Source of the DNA: Halomonas sp. JB37
GTDB lineage: Bacteria; Pseudomonadota; Gammaproteobacteria; Pseudomonadales; Halomonadaceae
NCBI RefSeq assembly: GCF_002332255.1
Contig: NZ_NRGW01000001.1
Location: forward strand, 2,852,001 to 2,916,000
Length of the DNA stretch: 64,000 nucleotides
Reading direction: 5' to 3'
A model generated the notes under the pieces. That model ran no database searches, was not told the origin of the DNA, and worked only from the letters and a program-made list of their open reading frames with translations. The translations under genes were made by a program, and so were the position numbers. Positions within the stretch are counted from its first letter, which is position 1, and every line of letters starts with the position of its first letter. Positions 58,262 to 64,000 of the stretch are shown here, in pieces.

Positions 58262-58339
58262 GAGGATCTCCTGGATGAAGAAACCTCAGTGTGGTCAGCA
58301 AAACTCCGCTTGAGAAGATGTGGTTAGTGGCGCGTTTAC

Positions 58340-58640
58340 ACTCATCCAAACTATTAGATGCTTGGCTTGGATCTCTGGCGTGCTTCTTGCCGCGAGGATT
58401 GCCTTGTACGTGGTGACGCGCAGTTTTTCCTCTGCTCTGCGCATCAGGCGCGGCGTGACTGGTTTCCTCAAAGGCTGCAGCATCCAGTTCACCAAGCCTT
58501 AAAATACTTCCCATGGTTACCCGTCGGCCTTTCCCCTCTCCAGTGGCGTTCAGCCTTCCCTCGCGCACCATGGTGCGTACTGTCCAGTGAGAAACGCTCA
58601 GCATTTCGGCGGCTTCGCGGTATGTGACCAGTGCTTTCAT
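58340..58640 (-). pseudogene. 5' part of excisionase-type HTH gene interrupted by IS66
   Basis: Starts at the ATG at 58640, with AGGAG ten bases upstream. The N-terminal HTH is MKALVTYREAAEMLSVSHWT, then VRTMVREGRLNATGEGKGRRV, followed by a polar tail rich in Ser, Arg and Lys. The IS inserted after codon 100 or so (LDE); reconstruction gives an intact product of about 111 residues ending LLQKLTTAPKK. The DNA-binding domain survives, so a truncated or fused protein may still be made. It is the fifth small HTH of the island. Confidence 0.8.
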
Positions 58641-58700
58641 GCTGCCCATCTCCTGGATAAAAGCCCACCCCCTTCGGGCGGGCCAAAATATAAATTTTGA

Positions 58701-59357
58701 TTAATCCGGAAAATTTCGAATGAGCCTATAAGTAATACCACTGTTTCCAGCTTCAATTACTTCTAAAGAGGCTCCTTTGTAACTTATTTCATTAGAAGTG
58801 CTTAAGTCATATTCCACTTCGTTGTTGAAAGCAGGCCTCGCAAGACTAGAACTAAACTCTCTATAACCGATATTAATCCTATCCCCTACACGGCCGTTAT
58901 ATATCAGCGTCTGCTGGAAGCTATCTTCTTGCTCAGACAGCCTTTTTGACTTTTCATAGTCGCCCGCATAGCACGCACTAGTTCCTAAAGTGGTTATTAC
59001 ACATATTTCGGCCCCGTCTTTCTTAGCAACTGCTAGCGCTTGAATTGGGTCGGCAAAAGCTCCTCGCACTACCCCAGTAGGCTCATAAAAATCATTCTCG
59101 CTATCGTGTCCAATCTGCCGATAGGTCATATTAGGAATATCATATAGAGCGCCATCAATCATTCGATTTACTCTGAGAACACCGACCTCGACGATCGATC
59201 CCTTTTCAGCCATATGTTCCCCAACACCTACCGTCATGACCTCCCCAACCTCGGGGTAGCTCACTCGATTAACTAGCTGCTCGCCTCCATTGTAAGAGAC
59301 AGTTGTACAGCCGGTTAAAGCAACCATGCTCAGCAAAACAAGAAAAATTCTTTTCAT
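58701..59357 (-). CDS. Hypothetical lipoprotein (218 residues)
   Basis: A lipoprotein with leader MKRIFLVLLSMVALTGC (lipobox LTGC). The mature part is polar and beta-rich (SYPEVGEVMTVGVGEHMAEKG, IVEVGVLRVNRM, NEVEYDLSTSNEISYKGASLEVIEAG) with a pair of cysteines around CVITTLGTSACYAGDY. The gene is visibly more AT-rich than its surroundings, suggesting foreign origin. I recognise no family. Phage-borne lipoproteins often alter the host surface, but nothing here proves that. Confidence 0.7.
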   Translation of the reverse strand: MKRIFLVLLSMVALTGCTTVSYNGGEQLVNRVSYPEVGEVMTVGVGEHMAEKGSIVEVGVLRVNRMIDGALYDIPNMTYRQIGHDSENDFYEPTGVVRGAFADPIQALAVAKKDGAEICVITTLGTSACYAGDYEKSKRLSEQEDSFQQTLIYNGRVGDRINIGYREFSSSLARPAFNNEVEYDLSTSNEISYKGASLEVIEAGNSGITYRLIRNFPD

Positions 59358-59516
59358 TCCAAATCCCTAGTTTATTATTAAGCTCTTTATTAGAGCTGCT
59401 TTGATTTTAAAACCAATTTAGTGGCCTCTATAGCTAGCTAGGAGAGAGTCACCTTACCGATTCCATAGAAACGCAGACAGCCGCTCTGCGCCAGCCACAA
59501 ACCTTATTCCATGTAG

Positions 59517-59849
59517 TTAATACTGGCATAAGGTTGGGTTACTTGCCGTAGCGCTACTTTGCATAAGGCGTGGCTCTGTATTCCCACTACAACCATAACG
59601 CTGCCAAGCGATATTGCAGGCATTGCCAGCGTCATCCATGGCTGCGTATAGCCCATCCATATGCTGGGCTCCATCGCGCACGGATCGGCCATACTTGGCA
59701 TCCGCCTTACGCTCAGTATCGATACGTACTTGCAGGCCCGGGCACATGCCGGCTGCCTGTAGCGCATAGCCAAAGTGGTACGAAAGGTCTTCTTGCGCGC
59801 TTGCCGTGGTTGCGCATAGCGCCAGTGCCGCCGCGATAATTAGTCTCAT
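59517..59849 (-). CDS. Exported hypothetical protein (110 residues)
   Basis: A small secreted protein: leader MRLIIAAALALCATTASAQE, then DLSYHFGYALQAAGMCPGLQVRID and a C-terminal region with DAGNACNIAWQRYGCSG and LCQY, giving four cysteines likely in disulfides. AAAGGTGG precedes the ATG at 59849; the longer frame has no leader. Family not recognised. Confidence 0.65.
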   Translation of the reverse strand: MRLIIAAALALCATTASAQEDLSYHFGYALQAAGMCPGLQVRIDTERKADAKYGRSVRDGAQHMDGLYAAMDDAGNACNIAWQRYGCSGNTEPRLMQSSATASNPTLCQY

Positions 59850-59905
59850 CTTTCCACCTTTATTGATAACCAGAGTAAATGCTTTATGTAAGCACCTCGC
59901 TGCCA

Positions 59906-60205
59906 CTACCAGCCAAATAGCCAGACCAGTAGAAAGAAAAAGACCACCCCGACGACTGCAGCCACAACCCACTCAGTACCCGAGTACTGCTTAGGCTGCT
60001 GTGGTGCGCGCTGCCGTCTTGGTTTGCCGATGCGATCAGAGTAAGACAGCCCAGTGCCTGGGGCGCTGACTCTCGCTCGCGTCCCTTTGGAGCCGATGTT
60101 GTAGCCACCGTATTTGCTGCCAAGGCTCACGCTTGAGCTTTTCTTGCCAATATTAAGGCGCACGCCAGGCGCGATCTTTACTGACTTTCGAAATTTCAGT
60201 CCCAT
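59906..60205 (-). CDS. DUF4236 domain membrane protein
   Basis: A 99-residue protein starting with the DUF4236 signature GLKFRKSVKIAPGVRLNIGK followed by SVSLGSKYGGYNIGSKGTRA and a C-terminal transmembrane helix (VVAAVVGVVFFFLLVWLFGW). The domain is widespread in small bacterial proteins of unknown function. The ATG at 60205 starts at the domain; GTG or ATG two codons earlier are possible. It is the next gene before the 110-residue exported protein. Confidence 0.8.
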   Translation of the reverse strand: MGLKFRKSVKIAPGVRLNIGKKSSSVSLGSKYGGYNIGSKGTRARVSAPGTGLSYSDRIGKPRRQRAPQQPKQYSGTEWVVAAVVGVVFFFLLVWLFGW

Positions 60206-60346
60206 CACCACGTCCCCTTCGGTTATTTTTGTTAAGCGCCTTTTTAGTGCTCTCTAATCGATCTTAGCTTTAAAAAGGAGGACGAGGCTAGCTTGACCAC
60301 AATGCTCTCGACAATTATCGCCAGAGTAAGAGCGAGGCGGTGCTTG

Positions 60347-60384
60347 ATTTATTAAAAAAGCCCCGGCGGTTGGCTCGAGGCTTT
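60347..60384 (-). terminator. Terminator-like hairpin after hicA
   Basis: On the minus strand AAAAGCCTCG and CGGGGCTTTTTT form an imperfect stem followed by a T-run, about 100 bases past the hicA stop. Probably ends the hicBA transcript. Confidence 0.55.
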
Positions 60385-60483
60385 TGTTCGCTTGGACGTG
60401 GTGGCCCAGACTCTACGCTGTTGGCGCATTGGCGATTCTTCGAAAGATTTGGTGACCCTATTGCTGTATTCGGCTTCCCGAGT

Positions 60484-60768
60484 CTAGGCAAACTCAGGAT
60501 CGTACTTCTTGCGCAGCACTTCACAATGACTGATGTGCTCAAGGCACTTTAGAAACTCTTTCTTTGAGAGGCCTGCTTGATTGATCATGCTTTTCAGCAG
60601 GCTTTTGGTGAAAGGCGCGTGGTGACCATCAACAGAGACCATCCGTCGCTTATGGTTGAACAGTAAATGCTCCCACTGCTCATGCGAACCGGATGTGCGC
60701 TTATGCTTGAATCCTAACTCTTTAAGGACAGCAACAAACTCTCTTTCTGTGACAGGCCTTTCGCGCAT
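60484..60768 (-). CDS. hicA: HicA-type mRNA interferase toxin
   Basis: A 94-residue protein of the HicA fold (a small double-stranded-RNA-binding-like domain). The key histidine is in RTSGSHEQWEH (His29), preceded by FVAVLKELGFKHK and followed by VDGHHAPFTKSLLKSMINQAGLSKKEFL, all family-typical. HicA cleaves translated and other RNAs. It is encoded nine bases after the antitoxin gene, the reverse of the usual hicA-hicB order, with a long extra C-terminal tail (SHCEVLRKKYDPEFA). Confidence 0.85.
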   Translation of the reverse strand: MRERPVTEREFVAVLKELGFKHKRTSGSHEQWEHLLFNHKRRMVSVDGHHAPFTKSLLKSMINQAGLSKKEFLKCLEHISHCEVLRKKYDPEFA

Positions 60769-60777
60769 TCCGCACCC

Positions 60778-61140
60778 TTACTGTGTCGCCAAAGGTGACT
60801 GAAAGCTTTCGCGCCAAGTGTTGCCCATGTTCTTAACGCCTGAACGCACCTTGTGCATCAGATAGAAGCGGGCGTAGGTAAGGCGTACAGAAAGAGGAGA
60901 TTTCCTTTGCAGCATCTGTTTGGCTGTCAGCATATCGCCTTCACGGACTAGCTCGACCACATACTGAAGATGATCTTTGATCATCACGTCGAGCTTCTCG
61001 CGCGCCTCTTTCATCGAATCTGCTTGAGCGGCCAAGCTCAAATCGATGCAATGCGCGACAAAAAGCTCTTCTTCGCGATGAATGAAGCACCGTACCTTAA
61101 ATACAGGACCATGCTGTGACATATTGGTATTCCTCGACAT
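60778..61140 (-). CDS. hicB: HicB-type antitoxin
   Basis: A protein of 114-120 residues with an N-terminal partial RNase H-like HicB domain: KVRCFIHREEELFVAHCIDLSLAAQ, DSMKEAREKLDVMIKDHLQYV. The C-terminal half (MLQRKSPLSVRLTYARFYLMH) does not show a clear HTH or ribbon-helix-helix. It precedes hicA and probably represses the pair through the palindrome at 61227-61243. The start is 61140 or the ATG at 61122 (MSQHGPVF). Confidence 0.8.
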   Translation of the reverse strand: MSRNTNMSQHGPVFKVRCFIHREEELFVAHCIDLSLAAQADSMKEAREKLDVMIKDHLQYVVELVREGDMLTAKQMLQRKSPLSVRLTYARFYLMHKVRSGVKNMGNTWRESFQSPLATQ

Positions 61141-61203
61141 TCGCTATGCGCTTGCGGCAGTTCTTTTGCTTTATTCGCCGCAATTAGGGTGGCGCGCTGC
61201 GTA

Positions 61204-61243
61204 TTTATACGTTTCAGAATAGGTTGTGTAAAGCCTGTTTACA
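61204..61243 (-). promoter_or_regulatory. hicBA promoter with overlapping palindromic operator
   Basis: On the minus strand TTTACA (61232-61227) and TATAAA (61209-61204) are 17 bases apart, a near-consensus sigma-70 promoter about 65 bases before hicB. TGTAAAGCCTGTTTACA (61227-61243) is a perfect palindrome around a 5-base centre that covers the -35 box, as expected of an autorepressed toxin-antitoxin operon. The remainder of 61141-61490 shows no gene. Confidence 0.7.
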
Positions 61244-61490
61244 ACTTATGCACCGTGAACGTTACTCCGTTGGCGAAATGCTTTGCATAAACTCGTTGGA
61301 ATGCTTGTCGTTTCAACGTAAGAATTAATTGTGCTCCGCGTCTACTTTCGCCACGCGCGTTACTGGTCCGAAAATCATCAGACTTAAAGCCCACTGCTCA
61401 CGTAGTGACGTCAGAAAAACCTGCGTTGCCCAGCCAGAAATCACGCCTCAATGTGAGGTTTTTACAACCTCTCATGGGGTTTAAGCCAGT

Positions 61491-61811
61491 CTACCTAACT
61501 CGGGCCCTTCTTAGCTGGCTGTTAATGATCTCCTCCAGCCTTCTGTTATGGGCGTATTCGTCAGGATCTTCTGGCGCTACCGGCTCGGCTTTCCTTGCTC
61601 GTGGCCCAGACTTGGGGCCAGTGGACATACCACCATGTAGCTTGCACCGCCCGCTATCCCAAAGGTCACGACGCTTACAGGGGGTGCCTGCCCGCGTTTT
61701 AGCCCCGCAGCGTAGGTATTGAAAGGCCGGGTCGATGGGTGGCCGTTTACCTTCTCTTTGCGCCTTGCTCCACGCCTTGTAGCGCCTTCTTAGCTCTGCC
61801 TGATCGTCCAT
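61491..61811 (-). CDS. HGG-motif zinc-ribbon-like protein of mobile elements
   Basis: A 106-residue protein starting at the ATG at 61811 (AGGTGAC upstream). The recognisable part is YLRCGAKTRAGTPCKRRDLW, SGRCKLHGGMSTGPKSGPRA, the CGAKTRxGxPC...CxxHGG pattern often found in small phage and island proteins, where three cysteines and the histidine likely bind zinc. A basic C-terminus follows (EIINSQLRRARVR). Function unknown; a DNA or nucleoprotein role is plausible. Confidence 0.75.
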   Translation of the reverse strand: MDDQAELRRRYKAWSKAQREGKRPPIDPAFQYLRCGAKTRAGTPCKRRDLWDSGRCKLHGGMSTGPKSGPRARKAEPVAPEDPDEYAHNRRLEEIINSQLRRARVR

Positions 61812-61830
61812 CGCGTCACCTATAAAAAAG

Positions 61831-61926
61831 GAGGCCTCTTTTAGGGCCCCCGAAATCATCAAAGCCCCTTTTTAGGGGTGTCGTAATCATCAAGGTTCTT
61901 TTTTATGGGCTACAGAAATCATCATT
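61831..61926. repeat. Three degenerate 31-33-bp tandem repeats with internal hairpins
   Basis: Units at 61831-61862, 61863-61893 and 61894-61926 each end in AATCATCA and begin with a GGCC or GCCCC tract, CTTTT and a complementary GGGG tract, so each can fold (for example CCCCTTTTTAGGGG at 61866-61879). They lie in the leader between the CopG-like gene and the HGG gene. Regulation of translation or transcript processing is possible. Confidence 0.65.
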
Positions 61927-62098
61927 GTTGGCACCGCGCCAGCTCTCGCTCAATAGCCTGGCGCACAAACTCAGCACGGTTACGGTGCTGGTGGTGCTGG
62001 CGCCCTTCCATCAACTCATCAATCTGCTTCACCGTCTTCTGCTCTACGCTAACGATTAGCCGTACCGGCTGTTTGAATAGGCGAGGATTCTTGCTCAT
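61922..62098 (-). CDS. CopG/ribbon-helix-helix type small protein
   Basis: I translated 58 residues on the reverse strand from the ATG at 62098: a strand QPVRLIVSVEQKT followed by VKQIDELMEGRQHHQHRNRAEFVRQAIEREL. This strand-helix-helix order with NRAEFVRQAI is the ribbon-helix-helix (CopG/MetJ/Arc) fold of plasmid and phage repressors. GGAGAG precedes the start. It probably represses a promoter of this small-gene operon. Confidence 0.75.
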   Translation of the reverse strand: MSKNPRLFKQPVRLIVSVEQKTVKQIDELMEGRQHHQHRNRAEFVRQAIERELARCQQ

Positions 62099-62110
62099 GA
62101 CGGTTCTCTC

Positions 62111-62440
62111 CTATTGGCTATTTTGGCGACGGTGGGCAATATCCTCTAGGTGGGTTCTCAATATCTGCCCCGGGCCAAACAGGCGGGCAGAGTTCAGCAG
62201 CCTATATTTAAAGTCCTCTTCACTAGCGCGCATTTCCATCAGTAAATCACCACTAATAGGCCCTTCATGTTGAGCCGCGGCGAGAATACGACCAATCATT
62301 GTTCCCGCTTCATCGCAGGCCCGCCTAATTACCTGCATTGATGTTTCATGGTTTAAGCCATCCAGGTAATGGTCGACCACAACCCTGGTCAGATCGCTAC
62401 AAAGCTGCTCCATATCGATGTTTTCATCTTGCACATTCAT
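62111..62440 (-). CDS. Hypothetical island protein (109 residues)
   Basis: Unrecognised mostly helical, acidic protein (DMEQLCSDLTRVVVDHYLDGL, then RACDEAGTMIGRILAAAQ). GGAG lies six bases before the ATG. It is one of a chain of small minus-strand genes (63915 down to 61491) with short gaps, presumably one operon with regulatory or replication-related roles. No membrane segment or leader. Confidence 0.6.
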   Translation of the reverse strand: MNVQDENIDMEQLCSDLTRVVVDHYLDGLNHETSMQVIRRACDEAGTMIGRILAAAQHEGPISGDLLMEMRASEEDFKYRLLNSARLFGPGQILRTHLEDIAHRRQNSQ

Positions 62441-62450
62441 AGCAGTCTCC

Positions 62451-62921
62451 TCAGTGCAAAGTGTGGATCGGCTTGGTTTGAAGCCGATTATCCACGCCCT
62501 TCTCTTTAGCCAGCGCCAGCAGCTCCTCCTCAGTCGATCCTAGCGCCTTTGCTAGCTGATCCAGCCGATAGACCGCGTTACCGTCGTCATCCACTGCCGT
62601 TGCCTTGAGGTCGGGAAAGAACGTCTCCATGCCTTCCTGCAGCGTTTCTAGGATCGGGCCTCGCAAGAACATCGGATGCTGCTCGTCATAAGCGCGAGAT
62701 ATCATCTCCTCCGCATCATCGCGCTCTACGCCACCAAAGAACGCTTGTCGCGCTTTCTGCTCCACACTCGCCAGTAGCAGTATCACAGAGTGCCGCATGG
62801 GCTGGCGCAGGTGCTTAGGCTTAACACTGGCTTTATACGCTGCCCACACTTGCCCCTGTGTCAGATGATCCAGACCAGTCCCGCTTTCAGCAGCTTGTTT
62901 AATCGTATCGTGGTTAATCAT
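62451..62921 (-). CDS. Hypothetical island protein (156 residues)
   Basis: Unrecognised cytoplasmic protein. Helical N-terminus (TIKQAAESGTGLDHLTQGQV), a central stretch SVEQKARQAFFGGVERDDAEE and a C-terminal DGNAVYRLDQLAKALGSTEEELLALAKE that looks like a small HTH (LAKALGSTEEEL). AGGAGAG precedes the start. Ten bases separate it from the 90-residue gene upstream and ten from the next gene. Confidence 0.6.
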   Translation of the reverse strand: MINHDTIKQAAESGTGLDHLTQGQVWAAYKASVKPKHLRQPMRHSVILLLASVEQKARQAFFGGVERDDAEEMISRAYDEQHPMFLRGPILETLQEGMETFFPDLKATAVDDDGNAVYRLDQLAKALGSTEEELLALAKEKGVDNRLQTKPIHTLH

Positions 62922-62930
62922 GGTGCTCTC

Positions 62931-63203
62931 CTAAGCCGCCGGCGGCATGGTGTCAGTATCAATCAGCGCGTTTACTATCCCCTGCAGACGAGCCAAGCGA
63001 ATGCGTACAAGCCCTGCCAGGGTTCCGGCAGGGAGTGAGTCGCTTATCGCTTCTAGGGTGGCAGCACAAGCCAACAATGCATTGTCGTCAGGCCATGACT
63101 GCAGCGTGTCCCGCACAGCCTCGGCACTATGGCTGGCGCTTTGATCTATAGAACGCAAGCTAGAGGCTAGGCGTGCAGCTTCTTGAATGGCGTTATCCAA
63201 CAT
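62931..63203 (-). CDS. Hypothetical island protein (90 residues)
   Basis: Unrecognised helical protein (AIQEAARLASSLRSIDQSAS, ACAATLEAISDSLPAGTLAG, LVRIRLARLQGIVNALI). CAGGAGG precedes the ATG; it overlaps the 240-residue gene upstream by 11 bases. No leader. Confidence 0.55.
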   Translation of the reverse strand: MLDNAIQEAARLASSLRSIDQSASHSAEAVRDTLQSWPDDNALLACAATLEAISDSLPAGTLAGLVRIRLARLQGIVNALIDTDTMPPAA

Positions 63204-63915
63204 GACGGCCTCCTGTTAGCTCTTGATTGGCAGCACGGCGGCCAGCGTTATCTCGTTTGTGACTCGCAGGCTCATGCTCAGCAGCCTGTTGCCATGTGGT
63301 GATATACCGCTGGGCGATTAGTAGGGCTTGTTGAGGTGTTCGGCTACTTGCCGCCTTGCTAATCAGGCGTTCATCCTCAGGCAGTACGGCGCAATGCTCA
63401 CGGACAAGCCGCAACCAGCGTGGCGCATGCTCAATGATCGGCGCACTTACAGACGCTTCTGAGGCTGGCGCATTGGGCAGGTCAGGCCATACGGCTTTAG
63501 CGGCTGACAGTGCCTTGGAATCGCTCAGCAGGCGACGACATTGCTTAAGGGCTGTGTAGGTATCTGGCGATACTTCAAAGGCGTCATCCAGCACCACCGC
63601 GAGCTCAGCAGACGCTTGCCGAGTTAGAGTTGCCATCACTCCACGCACCTCGGCTTCAATAGACTCCAAAGGCCTATCGACCGCGTACAGGCTGCCAATG
63701 ATGGCGTTAATATCGCGGGTAGTAGCCAGCGATAGAGCCTCTTGCACAGCCACCCGCTTTACTGCCTCACTCGAATTGGCGCGGGAACAGCGGGAACCGT
63801 GGGAACACGCTTGTTCTTCAAGACTTTTTTCTGTTCCCACTGGTGATGGGGCTGTGGGAACAGTGGGAACACCTGCTGCTAAACGCCGTTGCCGTAAAAG
63901 ATCGCGATAACTCAT
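63193..63915 (-). CDS. Hypothetical island protein (240 residues) with VPTVP-type N-terminus
   Basis: Unrecognised. The N-terminus MSYRDLLRQRRLAAGVPTVP and the following Cys/Ser-rich stretch (QACSHGSRCSRANS) are encoded by the GGGAACA repeat module at 63783-63871. The rest is helical (VAVQEALSLATTRDINAIIG, IEAEVRGVMATLTRQASAEL, LVREHCAVLPEDERL). Such N-termini occur near primase-type genes on mobile elements, in my recollection, which would fit a replication gene lying beyond the right edge. It begins in the stop codon of the upstream gene (ATGA). Confidence 0.6.
   Translation of the reverse strand: MSYRDLLRQRRLAAGVPTVPTAPSPVGTEKSLEEQACSHGSRCSRANSSEAVKRVAVQEALSLATTRDINAIIGSLYAVDRPLESIEAEVRGVMATLTRQASAELAVVLDDAFEVSPDTYTALKQCRRLLSDSKALSAAKAVWPDLPNAPASEASVSAPIIEHAPRWLRLVREHCAVLPEDERLISKAASSRTPQQALLIAQRYITTWQQAAEHEPASHKRDNAGRRAANQELTGGRHVG
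63783..63871. repeat. GGGAACA repeat module 2 (iteron-like, inside a gene)
   Basis: Direct copies at 63783, 63792 (GGGAACC), 63801, 63856 and 63865 and an inverted TGTTCCC at 63832. Spacing nearly equals module 1 at 54886-54974 (9, 9, 31, 24, 9 versus 9, 9, 30, 24, 10), and both share TTTTCTGTTCCCACT around the inverted copy. Located in the 5' part of the 63193-63915 gene. Confidence 0.65.
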
Positions 63916-64000
63916 TGGTCACCTTCCTTCGGCAAGACAGCATAAAGGCGTTGAAGTCCGTTAAGCGTGCGCTTGTTTACCGCGAATCTTCCCGACTCCT
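63912..64000 (-). CDS. C-terminal end of a gene continuing past the window
   Basis: Twenty-eight codons are visible before a TGA at 63912 that overlaps the next start (ATGA): ESGRFAVNKRTLNGLQRLYA then VLPKEGDQ. The coupling implies the same operon. Too short to name. Confidence 0.6.
   Translation of the reverse strand, partial: ESGRFAVNKRTLNGLQRLYAVLPKEGDQ

Larger units (their letters stand above)
56003..58339. mobile_element. IS66 family insertion sequence, complete
   Basis: A 2337-bp element bounded by 24-bp imperfect inverted repeats (left 56003-56026, right 58316-58339; one mismatch) that begin GTAA, as IS66-family ends do. An exact 8-bp target duplication, ACTCATCC, flanks it (55995-56002 and 58340-58347). 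It encodes tnpA, tnpB and tnpC on the minus strand. Intact ends, duplication and genes indicate recent, possibly still active insertion. Confidence 0.97.

Noticed and set aside
57696..58649. A single 317-residue gene covering HTH and tnpB
   Set aside because: The frame crosses the IS66 right end and the tnpA region; TIRs and target duplication show it is a junction. Annotated as split HTH gene plus tnpB, with the fusion kept only as a finding.

Overview
The window looks like chromosome from a halophilic gammaproteobacterium of the Halomonadaceae (Halomonas or a close relative). The grounds are the mid-range base composition, several TRAP transporters, carnitine-to-betaine catabolism, an nudF-yqiB-cpdA core block in the enteric order, and a ManD plus alcohol dehydrogenase pair of the kind known from Chromohalobacter. 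No rRNA or tRNA gene was recognised.

Positions 1-5000 are core genes: cysD (cut by the window edge), cpdA, yqiB, nudF, a TPR protein, greB and a SIMPL-domain protein. Positions 5100-21330 and 27060-40260 hold an unusually complete uronate and aldonate catabolic locus. It has three separate TRAP transporters, UxaC, UxaB, UxaA, UxuB, two unrelated D-mannonate dehydratases (UxuA and ManD), two RspB/LgoD-like alcohol dehydrogenases, KDG kinase, KduD, a GhrB-like reductase, a HAD phosphatase, and an SDR plus FAH-fold pair that could form an oxidative side route. These converge on 2-keto-3-deoxygluconate. GntR and LacI regulators sit beside them, with plausible operators visible for each. An rsmC-cmoM RNA-modification pair lies between. 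Positions 21330-27050 carry a D-amino-acid salvage set: a DSD1-type deaminase, an RpiR regulator, an N-acyl-D-amino-acid deacylase, RidA and an SSS symporter.

Positions 40500-45740 encode L-carnitine catabolism: a BKACE-family dehydrocarnitine cleavage enzyme, carnitine dehydrogenase, a hotdog thioesterase, an esterase, a CaiX-like binding protein and a CdhR-like GlxA/AraC regulator. Small stress and envelope genes follow up to 48340 (DUF333 lipoprotein, PPOX protein, CreA, and a cysteine-rich secreted protein).

From about 48535 to the end lies a mobile island. It has a tRNA-3'-end-like direct repeat at its left edge, five small AlpA/excisionase-type HTH genes (one broken by an IS66 element with intact terminal repeats and an 8-bp target duplication), and an isolated phage tail module (tape measure, two small genes and a divergent chaperone-like gene). 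It also has a hicBA toxin-antitoxin pair with a visible promoter and operator, and a run of small phage or satellite-type genes. The non-coding DNA of this island is its most unusual part. It includes a graded array of about 22 heptamers arranged largely as triplets (55244-55538), two GGGAACA modules of the same architecture 9 kb apart, a 250-bp string of hairpins beside the tape-measure gene, and 31-bp tandem hairpin repeats. Together these suggest an uncharacterised phage-satellite-like replication or control system; that interpretation is inference.
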